A DNA stretch of 64,000 bases, taken from Nitrospinota bacterium. Its GTDB lineage: Bacteria > Nitrospinota > Nitrospinia > Nitrospinales > VA-1. Under the pieces are notes generated by a model, which worked only from the letters and a program-made list of their open reading frames with translations, did no database searches and had not been told where the DNA came from. The first letter of the stretch is position 1; each line of letters opens with the position of its first letter. Made by a program: the position numbers and the translations under genes. Of the stretch, positions 1 to 10,305 are shown piece after piece. The DNA is taken from the NCBI GenBank assembly GCA_009873655.1, contig WAIB01000008.1, positions 21,655-85,654 of the forward strand, read 5' to 3'.

Positions 1-32
1 AATAAGCTCTGCAAGTCGAAAATACTTACCAT

Positions 33-332
33 TTGGCAAAGCAAAGGAGACCCGGAATGGCAGATAACCGGGATACCTGCAGTAAATGCGGGCAAGAGAG
101 TATACTTAAAGGGGACATCGGCCTCAGAAACAGTAAAACAATGGATCTGGTGGTCGTTGTTCGGCAGGATCACGGAGTTGAAAAAAATGTGCCCCTGCAA
201 CCGCGGGTCTGCGGCAGGTGCGGCTTTGTTGATTTATATGTTAAGGACCCGGTCCACCTGAAAATCTGCGCAGAAGACAAACCCATCAACCCCGACTTCA
301 AACAACGCCCCATCCTCGAAGCTGACTTTTAA
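33..332 (+). CDS. small zinc-ribbon-like hypothetical protein
   Basis: 99 aa ORF with two CxxC pairs (CSKCGQ and CGRCGF). Confidence 0.55.
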   Translation: MAKQRRPGMADNRDTCSKCGQESILKGDIGLRNSKTMDLVVVVRQDHGVEKNVPLQPRVCGRCGFVDLYVKDPVHLKICAEDKPINPDFKQRPILEADF

Positions 333-481
333 AAGCACCCCACCTCTGAAACTTCATCAATATTTTTTTTCAAGGATATTACCCTTGTGCAATGCCCAAT
401 TTTGCGCAAGAATGGAAAAGAAGTCTGGATTTATTCAATTTAAAGTAATTTATAGCCAATTCTTTATATCAATATCTGTTT

Positions 482-1159
482 ATGGCCAGACCTTCTAAAG
501 ATGAAATTCATTTTCTCCTATTAAAGCTCCACTCTCTTACGGGAATAATTCCCATTGGGGCTTTTCTGGTTATTCATTTATCTATTAATTCCCTGAGAAC
601 CGTTGGCGTTTTGCCATACCAGTTGAGCATCGATGTTCTCAACAACCTCCCCTTTCTGATACTGATCGAAATTGGTTTTATCTATATTCCCCTGTTATTT
701 CATTCCCTAATGGGTTTTTATGTGGTTCACATCGGTCAAACCAATGTTTTCCGCTACAAATACAAACGAAACTGGCTTTACACTTTACAGCGATTGACAG
801 GAGCCATTACCTTTGTGTTTCTGATTTACCACATGGGAACGACGGTCGGAGCAAAATTGTGGGAAGGAAAACATCATTTTGAAGCCGCTCCTTTTTTAAT
901 GGACATTCTCAATGGAGAATTCCAGACCTGGCAGGGAATTGTGGTTTATACAATTGGCATTGTTTCCGCCACTTTTCATTTTTCAAACGGACTTTGGGGG
1001 TTTTGCGTTTCATGGGGAATTTTGACAGGAAAAAACGCCCAAAGAAACGGGGCCATCGTTTTCGCGGCCATGGGGCTGGGATTAACTTTTCTTGGACTGG
1101 CAACCATTCTGGAGTTCAATATGAATCCGGTTCCAGTAGAAGCAACCGTATTGAGGTAA
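482..1159 (+). CDS. sdhC: succinate dehydrogenase cytochrome b subunit (single-subunit b558 type)
   Basis: Multi-TM protein with conserved His residues, directly upstream of sdhA/sdhB. Confidence 0.85.
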   Translation: MARPSKDEIHFLLLKLHSLTGIIPIGAFLVIHLSINSLRTVGVLPYQLSIDVLNNLPFLILIEIGFIYIPLLFHSLMGFYVVHIGQTNVFRYKYKRNWLYTLQRLTGAITFVFLIYHMGTTVGAKLWEGKHHFEAAPFLMDILNGEFQTWQGIVVYTIGIVSATFHFSNGLWGFCVSWGILTGKNAQRNGAIVFAAMGLGLTFLGLATILEFNMNPVPVEATVLR

Positions 1160-1163
1160 AGCC

Positions 1164-3104
1164 ATGCTGAATCGCAAGAAAAAAATCGTAATCATTGGAG
1201 GCGGGCTTGCGGGTTTGGCCCTGGCAATGAAGTTCTGCGAAAGAAATGGCGAAGTCACCATTGTGTCCTACCAGGCCTTAAAACGTTCCCACTCGGTTTG
1301 TGCGCAAGGGGGCATCAATGCGGCCATCGATGCAAAAAATGAAGGGGACACTCCGGAAAAACATTTTTACGACACGATCAAGGGAGGTGATTTTTTAGCT
1401 CACCAGCCTCTGGTACGCGACATGTGTTTTCAAGCCCCCGCCATCATTCACCTGATGGATCGCATGGGAGTCGCATTCAACCGCACAGGTGAAGGGCACC
1501 TGGATTTTCGCCGATTTGGCGGAACCCTTTACAACCGCACCGCTTTTGCGGGCGCTACAACGGGACAACAACTGGTTTACGCTCTCGATGAACAGGTTCG
1601 ACGAAATATTCATGATGGTAACGCCACCGCTTTGGAGTGGCACGAATACCTGGGAGCCGTATTGGACTCAGAAGGTATCTGCCGAGGAGCCGTGATCCAT
1701 GACCTGAAAACAGATGAAATTTATACACTGGCAGCAGACGCCGTTGTTCTGGCTACAGGAGGTCCCTGTCAAGTCTATGGTCGTTCTACCAGTTCCGTAG
1801 TCAATACCGGCGCGGCAGCAACGACTGCTTATCTCCAGGGAGCCAAATACGCCAACGGTGAGTTTATTCAAATTCATCCTACCGCCATCCCCGGACAAGA
1901 CAAGCTGAGACTGATGAGCGAATCGGCCCGTGGGGAAGGAGGTCGGGTTTGGGTTCCCAAAAAAACCAATGATAGCCGTGACCCGAAAAAAATCCCCGAA
2001 TCAGACCGGTATTATTTCCTCGAAGAAAAATATCCCCTGTTTAAAAATCTGGTTCCCAGGGATGTAGCAAGTCGTGAAATTTACGACATTGTGTACAATC
2101 AAAACATGGGGGTGAGCGGAGAACCCATGGTCTATCTGGATCTCACCCATAAATCCAGGGAGTTTCTCGACAACCGCCTGGGTGGGATCATGGATATCTA
2201 CACTAAATTTACCGGCGTCGACCCCCGCGAACAACCCATGAAAATTTTTCCCGCAGTCCATTATTCCATGGGAGGACTCTGGACAGATTATGGTCCCGAC
2301 CAGCAGGGGTTGATCGAGCATGGCTCACCCAAAAACCAAATGACTTCCATCAAAGGGTTGTTCGCCGCCGGGGAAGCGGACTACCAGTATCATGGCGCGA
2401 ACAGACTGGGAGCCAATTCGCTGCTGAGCTGTATCTACACAGGTCTCATGATGGCGAGGGGAATCATGAATTACACCGATTCCCTGGAAAAATCAGTGGA
2501 CGACATCCCTTCAACAATTTTCGATGACGCACGGAATCACTGGAAAACCCGGTTTAATGAAATCAGAAAAATGGATGGCAACGAAAATCCCTATCAATTG
2601 CATCAGCAATTGGGTGAAACCATGCTCGCAAACGTCCTTATTGTCAGGGACAACAAATCGCTTGAGAAAGCGACTCACGCCATTGATGATATTGAAGCCC
2701 GGTTTAAAAATGTGAAATGTACCGATAGCAGTGATTGGGCAAACCCTTCGCCAAGTTTCATCAATCAATTGTTCTGCATGATTCATCTTTCCAAAATCAT
2801 TACAAAAGGCGCGCTGATGCGTGACGAATTCCGCGGCAGCCATTACAAGCCGGACTTCGACTTGAATCAGCCCAAAGATTTTGACCCGCATGAATACATT
2901 GATTATCTCGAGCAAAAACAATACGGAGAAATCACGGATAACAAGTTTCCTCCTGGACATCTTGACTACATGAAACGTTTTGAAGAGAACAACAAAAAAT
3001 GGTTAAAGACCACGGTAGCCCAATTCAAAGACAATAAACCGGATATTACTTATGAAGAGGTGAATACCTCATTGATCACGCCCAGGCCGAGAAAATATGA
3101 TTAA
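1164..3104 (+). CDS. sdhA: succinate dehydrogenase/fumarate reductase flavoprotein subunit
   Basis: GGGLAGLALA FAD motif; HSVCAQGGINAA; GEADYQYHGANRLGANSLLSC. Confidence 0.95.
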   Translation: MLNRKKKIVIIGGGLAGLALAMKFCERNGEVTIVSYQALKRSHSVCAQGGINAAIDAKNEGDTPEKHFYDTIKGGDFLAHQPLVRDMCFQAPAIIHLMDRMGVAFNRTGEGHLDFRRFGGTLYNRTAFAGATTGQQLVYALDEQVRRNIHDGNATALEWHEYLGAVLDSEGICRGAVIHDLKTDEIYTLAADAVVLATGGPCQVYGRSTSSVVNTGAAATTAYLQGAKYANGEFIQIHPTAIPGQDKLRLMSESARGEGGRVWVPKKTNDSRDPKKIPESDRYYFLEEKYPLFKNLVPRDVASREIYDIVYNQNMGVSGEPMVYLDLTHKSREFLDNRLGGIMDIYTKFTGVDPREQPMKIFPAVHYSMGGLWTDYGPDQQGLIEHGSPKNQMTSIKGLFAAGEADYQYHGANRLGANSLLSCIYTGLMMARGIMNYTDSLEKSVDDIPSTIFDDARNHWKTRFNEIRKMDGNENPYQLHQQLGETMLANVLIVRDNKSLEKATHAIDDIEARFKNVKCTDSSDWANPSPSFINQLFCMIHLSKIITKGALMRDEFRGSHYKPDFDLNQPKDFDPHEYIDYLEQKQYGEITDNKFPPGHLDYMKRFEENNKKWLKTTVAQFKDNKPDITYEEVNTSLITPRPRKYD

Positions 3105-3135
3105 CCATTTGTAAAAGAAAGCTGTTGGCAAAACC

Positions 3136-3885
3136 ATGACAGATAAAAAAATACCTTTTAAAATCAAGCGTCAGGATAAGCCGGGTTCGCCCTCTTACTG
3201 GCAGACATTTCAGGTTCCATATAAACCTTTCGCAAACATCATTTCCTGCTTGATGGAAATTCAAAGAAACCCGACCACTCAGGGAGGAAAAACAGTTGCC
3301 CCTGTTACCTGGGACAGCAATTGCCTGGAGGAGGTTTGCGGTTCCTGCACCATGCTTATCAATGGAAAGGTTAGACAGGCCTGTACCGCCCTCGTGGATA
3401 ATCTCGAAAAACCCATCACGCTGGAACCCATGTCCAAGTTCCCGGTTGTGCGCGATCTGCAGGTCAACCGAAACCGCATGTTTGAAAACCTTAAAAAGGT
3501 CAAAGCATGGATTGACATCGACGGTTCACACGATATTGGCGAAGGGGCCTTAATGGCCGATTCAGACCGAGCCAAACGCTATGTCATGTCTGAGTGCATG
3601 ACCTGCGGATGTTGTCTCGAAGCCTGCCCGCAATTCACCTTGAATAATTCCTTCATGGGAGCCGCAACTTTCAACCAGGTCCGGCTATTCAATCTTCATC
3701 CCACAGGAAGTATGAACAAGGAAGAACGGCTCGATGCGGTTATGGGAGAAGGAGGAATCACCGATTGCGGAAACGCGCAGGTTTGTGTGGAGGTATGCCC
3801 TAAAAACATACCGCTGACGGAATCTATTGCTGATATCGGCCGACAAACCAGCTGGCAAATGATAAAAAACATCCTCATAAAATAG
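3136..3885 (+). CDS. sdhB: succinate dehydrogenase iron-sulfur subunit
   Basis: 2Fe-2S motif (CLEEVCGSC) and SECMTCGCCLEACP cluster motifs; operon with sdhCA. Confidence 0.95.
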   Translation: MTDKKIPFKIKRQDKPGSPSYWQTFQVPYKPFANIISCLMEIQRNPTTQGGKTVAPVTWDSNCLEEVCGSCTMLINGKVRQACTALVDNLEKPITLEPMSKFPVVRDLQVNRNRMFENLKKVKAWIDIDGSHDIGEGALMADSDRAKRYVMSECMTCGCCLEACPQFTLNNSFMGAATFNQVRLFNLHPTGSMNKEERLDAVMGEGGITDCGNAQVCVEVCPKNIPLTESIADIGRQTSWQMIKNILIK

Positions 3886-3981
3886 TTCCAGGTATTTTTT
3901 ATTTTAAATACAGGTACTATTTGTTATTATTCCTATTCGAAATTTTTTATTCTGTGCACCGCGTTTAAAGGAAAAATATAA

Positions 3982-4863
3982 ATGAAAGTCTCACTAGCCA
4001 GTGCAATGGGTACCTGTTTTGGAGTTCAAGATGCAATCAATCTTGCCATGTCTCCCGAATTCAGCAATGAATTGACCATCGTGGGCCAACTGGTTCACAA
4101 TCCGCAAGTGAGTGAATCCCTGAAGCAAAACGGCGTTTCGCTGGTACCGGGAATAGAAGATATCGATAAAATTCAAACAAAAAAGGTAATGATTACCGCT
4201 CATGGAGCGGCTGAGAAAACAAAAAAGCGCCTCTATGAAGCTGGGTTCACCGTTTATGATGCCAGTTGCCCTTTGGTTATGCGTGTCCACCAAACAATTA
4301 AATCATTGGTGGCAAAAGGTTATTTTCCCGTAGTAATCGGTCAGAAAGACCATGTAGAAGTTAAAGGAATAGTAGGGGATTTAGATGACCACCTGGTCAT
4401 TAACAATGAAACGGATTTCCAAAAAATTAAAAGCTCGGGAAATCGCAGGTTGGGAATCGTTACCCAAACAACCCAGCAAAGGGATAAAGTAGAGGCACTG
4501 GTTGAAAAAATTCGCGGATTGGAATATGTGGATGATGTTGCTTTTGTAAACACCATTTGCCAACCCACACACGACCGGCAGTTGGCCGTTCATGAATTGG
4601 CGGACCAGGTTGATCTTATGATTGTTATTGGGGGTTACAACTCCTCCAACACCAAAAAACTGGTTCACGTTTGTGATGAAAAGGGGATAGAAGCCCACCA
4701 CATTGAATCTTTCGATCAATTGCACAAAGAATGGTTCATTAACAAGCAACATGTAGGAATAACCGCGGGCACAAGCACTCCCGAAAATGTCATCAATGAA
4801 GTGCACACAAAAATCCTTGAAATTGCCAAAGATGTAGAAGGCCAAACTTCCCTCGCCTCTTGA
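3982..4863 (+). CDS. ispH: 4-hydroxy-3-methylbut-2-enyl diphosphate reductase (IspH/LytB family)
   Basis: GTCFGV, AHGA, DASCPLVMRVH, NTICQPTHDRQ, NSSNTKKL, TAGTSTPE motifs at the expected order and spacing. Confidence 0.88.
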   Translation: MKVSLASAMGTCFGVQDAINLAMSPEFSNELTIVGQLVHNPQVSESLKQNGVSLVPGIEDIDKIQTKKVMITAHGAAEKTKKRLYEAGFTVYDASCPLVMRVHQTIKSLVAKGYFPVVIGQKDHVEVKGIVGDLDDHLVINNETDFQKIKSSGNRRLGIVTQTTQQRDKVEALVEKIRGLEYVDDVAFVNTICQPTHDRQLAVHELADQVDLMIVIGGYNSSNTKKLVHVCDEKGIEAHHIESFDQLHKEWFINKQHVGITAGTSTPENVINEVHTKILEIAKDVEGQTSLAS

Positions 4864-4985
4864 ACCCACTTCCGAACAGAACTAAAAATGGCTCCCGCCG
4901 AATTCCGTTACCTGCCCCAATAATCTATTTCCCTTTAACAACGGAACTGCTATAAATACAGAAACGTTACAAGGCTTTTTATAAA

Positions 4986-6089
4986 ATGGACGATTGGGCC
5001 TACTGCCAACAAACACTACCTAAAGTAAGTAGAACCTTTGCCTTGAATATTAAAGTATTACAAGGCGAACTGTACCGCAGCATATTGATTGCCTACCTGT
5101 TTTGCCGAACCGTCGACACCGTGGAAGACGCAACTGAACTGGACCCGAAAGTTAAAATCAGACTGCTATTGGAGTTTTCCCGTTTAATTGAAGACCCGGA
5201 TTATCGACAAAGCCATCTCGAAATCTGGACTAAAGATTGTGCTGTTGTGGATGGAAGCATGAACGATCTGGATCTTCTAAAAAATATCAAACGCGTTTTC
5301 AATATTTTTGATTCGCTAAAAGAAAATCACCAGAAACAAATCATTCCATCGGTCTCAAAAATGGCTAAGGGAATGGCACACTTCCAAAACCGGTTTCAAT
5401 TTGGGGAAATCACCCCGTTGGAAGACGAAAAAGACCTGGAAGAATATTGTTACTTTGTAGCGGGAGTTGTGGGTGAAATGTTATGCAATCTTTTCCTGCA
5501 AAAGCTCACATCACTGTCCCCACAGGCAAAAAACATCATGAAAGAAAATGCCGTCTCATTTGGCCTTGGGTTGCAAATGACCAATATTTCAAAGGATATT
5601 ATGGCTGACCGTGACCGGGGCTGGTCCTACATTCCCAAAAGCCTGATTGTCTCAAATGGACTGACTGTGGACGAATTCCATTCAGGAAAGTCAGTAGAGA
5701 AAAATCTGCAAATACTTGAAATCCTGCTTTGTAAAACAAAAGGGCATTTACAAGACGCGTTAAAATTCACACTCGCCATTCCAAGAACGGAAATATCTTT
5801 GCGACTGTTTTGCATTTGGCCCCTTTGGATGGCAATGAAAACCGTCGCCGCTCTTCACAACAACCCGGCGTTGTTAAAATCGAGTGCACCGGTAAAAATC
5901 TCTCGAAGCCAGGTAAAACGAATTTTATTGTTAACTCCGCTGATTGCGTGGTCAAATTCATTTCTAAAATTTTCTTTCAATAACATCCTCGGGAAAAAAG
6001 ACTTTAAGAAATATCCTGATTTTGACCTTAAAGGCCTGCATCAAAGATTAGGTGAAATTTCCATGGAAAAAATTTCCTCTAACATTTAA
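4986..6089 (+). CDS. squalene/phytoene synthase family protein
   Basis: SRTFALNI, FCRTVDTVEDA Asp-rich motif, TNISKDIMADRDRGWSYIP. Confidence 0.88.
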   Translation: MDDWAYCQQTLPKVSRTFALNIKVLQGELYRSILIAYLFCRTVDTVEDATELDPKVKIRLLLEFSRLIEDPDYRQSHLEIWTKDCAVVDGSMNDLDLLKNIKRVFNIFDSLKENHQKQIIPSVSKMAKGMAHFQNRFQFGEITPLEDEKDLEEYCYFVAGVVGEMLCNLFLQKLTSLSPQAKNIMKENAVSFGLGLQMTNISKDIMADRDRGWSYIPKSLIVSNGLTVDEFHSGKSVEKNLQILEILLCKTKGHLQDALKFTLAIPRTEISLRLFCIWPLWMAMKTVAALHNNPALLKSSAPVKISRSQVKRILLLTPLIAWSNSFLKFSFNNILGKKDFKKYPDFDLKGLHQRLGEISMEKISSNI

Positions 6090-6100
6090 AGTACTTGACC

Positions 6101-6529
6101 ATGGCTGAAAAAGAAAGATTCACTGATAATCAAGATGGCACAATAACCGATTCAAAAACCGGTTTAATGTGGATGAAGGAAGACGCCTGGCAAAAAGAGG
6201 CCAAATGGTATACCTGGGATGAAGCCGCAGAATTGGCAAGTTATTTCAATGATATTAAATTTGCGGAATTTCAGGACTGGCGGCTTCCTACTGAGGAAGA
6301 AATTCAATCCCTATATCATGAGGAGGCTTCCAACCAGGATAAATATGGAAAAGAAATGCATTTACCTGAAGCTTTTCCTTCGGGAGGGCTGGCCACGGTC
6401 TGGCTGAAAGGGGAATCGGGCCATGAAGGAACTCTTTTTGACTTTAAAAATGGGGAATTTAGACCTCTTTATAAAAGTAAAAGCGGTCGAATGACCGTTC
6501 GGCTGGTCCGCGGGGAAATGCTAAAATAA
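6101..6529 (+). CDS. DUF1566 (Lcl C-terminal) domain protein
   Basis: RFTDNQDGTITDSKTGLMW...WRLPTEEEIQSL signature. Confidence 0.75.
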   Translation: MAEKERFTDNQDGTITDSKTGLMWMKEDAWQKEAKWYTWDEAAELASYFNDIKFAEFQDWRLPTEEEIQSLYHEEASNQDKYGKEMHLPEAFPSGGLATVWLKGESGHEGTLFDFKNGEFRPLYKSKSGRMTVRLVRGEMLK

Positions 6530-6602
6530 ACCGGTTCGGTTTAAACAATAGAAACTTTTTACCCTGCTTTTCATCTAATTCCTAATTTTACGGGAGAGAA
6601 GT

Positions 6603-7049
6603 TTGAATAAAAAACGCCTAATTTCAATTGCTGGGGGTCTCTGGTGCATCATTGGTTTCTTTCTTGTTGTCCGTGGAATGAGGTTATATCAACTCGCGGA
6701 AATGGAACAACACGCTACCGTAATCGCGATTACCATCTCCGGAGTCATTGCGGGTTTGATCGGTCTGGTAAAAGGAAAATTTGTTCTGAGCAAAACAGCA
6801 ACTCGTAATAAAAACCGCATCTACAACCTGGATGACCCGGTAAGTATTCAGGATCTTTTTTCCAAACCCCTCTATTTTTTGATCCCCATTATGATGGGTT
6901 TTGGTGTTCTGCTTCGATCTTACAACGAATACCTGGGAGGATATATCGTTGTTGCTGCAATTTATTGCGGGATAGGGATGGCATTGATCGTATCCAGCCG
7001 GGTTTACTGGTTTTCAAAATCCGAAATTCAAGAACCAGAGCAATCTTAG
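6603..7049 (+). CDS. hypothetical membrane protein
   Basis: ORF with several hydrophobic helices; TTG start. Confidence 0.5.
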   Translation: MNKKRLISIAGGLWCIIGFFLVVRGMRLYQLAEMEQHATVIAITISGVIAGLIGLVKGKFVLSKTATRNKNRIYNLDDPVSIQDLFSKPLYFLIPIMMGFGVLLRSYNEYLGGYIVVAAIYCGIGMALIVSSRVYWFSKSEIQEPEQS

Positions 7050-7064
7050 ACAACCAACTCAAAA

Positions 7065-7472
7065 ATGAAGAATTTCTTTCTTACCCTGCATATGATTTCA
7101 ATGTGCCTGGTCATCGGCACTTTGTTCCTTCAATCCCTAACGGTAGTATTCCGATTACGGCTGAAATCCGCCGAAGAAGCGAAGGGGCTTGAGAAAACGC
7201 AGACCCGAATTCACAAGTTCATCTATTATCCAATACTCGGAGTGACCCTGATATCCGGGGTCGTCCTCGCAGTTAAAACCGGAGCATTCTCTGAAGGCAA
7301 ATGGCTTCACGTAAAATTAGGTCTCCTGATGGTTTTGGTTGCTCTGGGAGTACAAAACGGCAGGCAGATTAAAGAAGCCGTTCTTCCAAAAAAATATGCA
7401 ATGATGGTACACATTGCCATCTTCATTGTCGGGGCATACATGATTTATCTCGCCACCATCAAACCTTTTTAA
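7065..7472 (+). CDS. small integral membrane protein (CopD/SirB-like)
   Basis: Four predicted TM helices with conserved H residues. Confidence 0.5.
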   Translation: MKNFFLTLHMISMCLVIGTLFLQSLTVVFRLRLKSAEEAKGLEKTQTRIHKFIYYPILGVTLISGVVLAVKTGAFSEGKWLHVKLGLLMVLVALGVQNGRQIKEAVLPKKYAMMVHIAIFIVGAYMIYLATIKPF

Positions 7473-7604
7473 ATGGACATCCTTTTCACACTTGTTGCCA
7501 GCGTTGTCCTGATCATCGGCTTTCTTGTAGTCTGTCGTTCCGTGGACGAAGAAGAGGATGAAGAGGAACCCGGCAATGGCACGGACAACCCCAACCACCC
7601 TTAA
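7473..7604 (+). CDS. possible 43-aa single-TM small protein with acidic tail
   Basis: Hand-translated MDILFTLVASVVLIIGFLVVCRSVDEEEDEEEPGNGTDNPNHP*; starts directly after the preceding stop and overlaps the next CDS in another frame. Confidence 0.35.
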   Translation: MDILFTLVASVVLIIGFLVVCRSVDEEEDEEEPGNGTDNPNHP

Positions 7605-8178
7605 AACTTTCAAACAACTGGAAAAGCAGGCTGCTGACTGCCGCCTCTGCCCGGCCATGGCAGACCAGCCTGCCATACTGAGTAAAGCCAACGGGAACCT
7701 GCACGCAAATATTGTTTTCGTCGCCGAAGCTCCGGGCCGGTTTGGCGCAGGTCGCACCGGAATCCCTTTTCATGGAGATAAATCAGGGGACAACTTCGAA
7801 ACGCTGCTTGCCCATATTGGATTGACACGCAAAGATGTCTTTATAACCAATGCCGCGCTGTGCAATCCTCTTGAAAACGGAAATAATAGAAGACCTAAAA
7901 CAAGTGAAATTAAAAACTGCCAGCCATTTTTAAAAAAAACCCTCGACCTCATTTGTCCTGAGGTTGTCGTTACCTTGGGTTCCACGGGCCTTCAGGCAAT
8001 CAACTTGATTTTAGGTACCCGGTATCAACTGAAAGACCGAGTTGCCCAACCCCTCACCACCCCCGGTTTTATCCTCTTTCCCCTCTATCACCCAAGCCCA
8101 CGGGTAACCAACTGGATGAGGCCGCTGGCACAGCAAAAAAAAGATTTCAAAAAAATCCCTCGTAGCACCGGCGAATAG
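7576..8178 (+). CDS. uracil-DNA glycosylase family protein (family 4/5-like)
   Basis: CRLCPAM, VAEAPGRFGAGRTGIPFHGDKSG, PLYHPSPR; start could instead be 7558. Confidence 0.8.
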   Translation: MARTTPTTLKTFKQLEKQAADCRLCPAMADQPAILSKANGNLHANIVFVAEAPGRFGAGRTGIPFHGDKSGDNFETLLAHIGLTRKDVFITNAALCNPLENGNNRRPKTSEIKNCQPFLKKTLDLICPEVVVTLGSTGLQAINLILGTRYQLKDRVAQPLTTPGFILFPLYHPSPRVTNWMRPLAQQKKDFKKIPRSTGE

Positions 8179-8341
8179 ACACTCTTCAAGATACCAAAAG
8201 AAACCGCCCCTGGAAGTGGATCCGTTTATCAATGCCAAAAGCATTAAATTTCAAATGTTTCCCTGGTTTACTTCCTTTCCCACAGAGGTTGACAAAGGGA
8301 AAGGGAGATTTTATATGTTTATAAGGAACAGGAGGTGAACC

Positions 8342-8647
8342 ATGTATTTTAACAACAATATTTCAAACTCCTTTTTAACAAGAGGCCATCGAACCCTTAC
8401 CTGGGGAACGGTTCTTTTGGGGACCGTATTATTTCTCCTTGCTCTTTTAATTTTTGCTTATCCCGCATTGATCGCCTACTTCATCGCGGCCGTTATTTTG
8501 TTTGCGGGTTTGTCTGCGCTTGCCATTGGTTGGAAGCTTTGGCGACTGCGAAATGAAATTACCAAGCTTGAAAAAATGGAAGATGACCCTTTCTTCAACA
8601 GGTCACCAGAAACTCATCGCGGTTATTTCACTTATATCCGATGGTAA
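8342..8647 (+). CDS. hypothetical two-TM membrane protein
   Basis: Strong RBS (aggaggtgaacc) before ATG; two hydrophobic helices. Confidence 0.6.
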   Translation: MYFNNNISNSFLTRGHRTLTWGTVLLGTVLFLLALLIFAYPALIAYFIAAVILFAGLSALAIGWKLWRLRNEITKLEKMEDDPFFNRSPETHRGYFTYIRW

Positions 8648-8650
8648 GAA

Positions 8651-9598
8651 ATGAAGTACAACCGGCTTGATGGCATTGAAAAAGACTGGAGTAGAATCAC
8701 CCTGGGTTGCTGGCAGCTTGCGCCCAGCGGCGGATGGGGAGATATTTGCCCTGCCAAGGATGCTGAAAAAGTGGTCCGTACCGCCCTTGACATGGGAATC
8801 ACCGCGTTTGATACCGCAGAAGGATATGGTGACGGAGAATCGGAACGCCGGCTCGGCAAAGCATTGGGGTCACAAAAAGATAACGTAATCATCATTTCCA
8901 AAATCTGGCCTGAACCCGATCTGAAACCCAAAGATTACCAGAAGGCCCTCGACAATTCCCTCAAAGCCCTGGACAGAGATTACGTTGACCTTTACCTGAT
9001 GCATTGGCCGGGAAATTTTTTTAACACTCGCGAAAAAAGCGCCCGGCTTGTGGAGAGCATGCTTTCCCTGAAACAAAGTGGCAAAGCAAAAACCATCGGG
9101 CTTTCAAATTTCAAGGCTCATGACCTGGAACTACTTGGAAACAACATTAAAAATTTCTCACTCAACCAAATTCCCTATAGCTTGCTGGACCGGGGGTATG
9201 AAGGCAAAACCCGGGACCTTTGCAAAGAAAACGGCATGGGGTACATGGCATTTTCGCCTACCGCCCAGGGACTCCTCGCCCGTCCCATGAAAGAGGAAGA
9301 CCTGAAAATGCCCACGCGTAAAATGCACCACCTCTATCAACCTTCTACCTATCCTGCAGCCAAAAAAGTCTGGGAAACCGTCCGCACCATCGCCAACGAG
9401 TTGGAACGCAACCCCGTTGAAGTTGCCGTAGCATGGGTTCTAAAACAGGAAAACATTTTTACCGCCATCGTCGGGTCCCGCCATCCCGGGCAGGTAGAAG
9501 AGTTTGCTCCAGCGGGAGACCTGGAGTTAAGCGAGAATCACCTTTCCCGCTTAAGCGGGTCCAGCGACGCCTTTCCAGCCGTCAAAGCCAGAAACTAG
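8651..9598 (+). CDS. aldo/keto reductase
   Basis: GITAFDTAEGYGDGESERRLGKAL; DLYLMHWPG; IGLSNF. Confidence 0.92.
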   Translation: MKYNRLDGIEKDWSRITLGCWQLAPSGGWGDICPAKDAEKVVRTALDMGITAFDTAEGYGDGESERRLGKALGSQKDNVIIISKIWPEPDLKPKDYQKALDNSLKALDRDYVDLYLMHWPGNFFNTREKSARLVESMLSLKQSGKAKTIGLSNFKAHDLELLGNNIKNFSLNQIPYSLLDRGYEGKTRDLCKENGMGYMAFSPTAQGLLARPMKEEDLKMPTRKMHHLYQPSTYPAAKKVWETVRTIANELERNPVEVAVAWVLKQENIFTAIVGSRHPGQVEEFAPAGDLELSENHLSRLSGSSDAFPAVKARN

Positions 9599-9644
9599 AG
9601 AATTCTTCCTTTCCCTATCCCTCCGAAACCCTTATTATTAAAAA

Positions 9645-9974
9645 ATGGACAATGAAGATAAATGGGAAGAACCTTTTGAGGAAAACGGTCTGACCCTGGG
9701 GCCCGAAGAATCCCTGCAACGCGAAATTGAAAAGTCCAAATCGTTAAAGGTGGATCGGCTGCGGCTCAGAGATGAAATCGAACAACTCAAAGCGCAGAAG
9801 GAAGAACTGAAAGAAAAGAACCGTCAACTTCACCAAAGAATCGAAGAATTGAACAATACCCCTTCTTCCTCAGAGCCCTTTAAAAACAACCTTACCGCCA
9901 ATAAAAATGTATGGGGCCCGTTTATTATTGCCGTTCTGATTCTTTCGATCCTTCTGCTGGTTTTCCGAAATTGA
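9645..9974 (+). CDS. coiled-coil protein with C-terminal TM helix
   Basis: Heptad-rich middle region followed by GPFIIAVLILSILLLVF. Confidence 0.55.
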   Translation: MDNEDKWEEPFEENGLTLGPEESLQREIEKSKSLKVDRLRLRDEIEQLKAQKEELKEKNRQLHQRIEELNNTPSSSEPFKNNLTANKNVWGPFIIAVLILSILLLVFRN

Positions 9975-10305
9975 CGCGAAAAAAGGGAATCTCCCCCGCC
10001 TCATTGGGGCGCCCTGAAATTTTTTTCCTGCCCGGTCGGGACGGAGCCCAATGGATATTTGGATGTTTTTCTGCTAAAATTACCCATAAGTGAAGAAATA
10101 ATTGAATCTTATAGGCCTGTTTCCCCATCCAATCACAATAAGAACCTGCAAACAGGGTCCCTTGGAATCGTCTCGCGCAGGGTCAAAAAAATCAAAAAAA
10201 CTATAAATGTGGGACCGACCTTCTGGCCGGGCTGATTATAACCCATTGTTTTGTATAGGTAAGTCGAACCGGGAATATCAACCATTGTATTGAGAGGAAA
10301 ACCAA

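Noticed and set aside
2511-2960. 149-aa antisense ORF in sdhA
   Set aside because: Antisense of a conserved enzyme; no family signature
4381-4869. 162-aa antisense ORF in ispH
   Set aside because: Shadow ORF opposite conserved IspH motifs
10095-10305. Long leader before the PuuD-like gene as a riboswitch
   Set aside because: Only a weak CCTGTTT/AAACAGG pairing; no known consensus recognised
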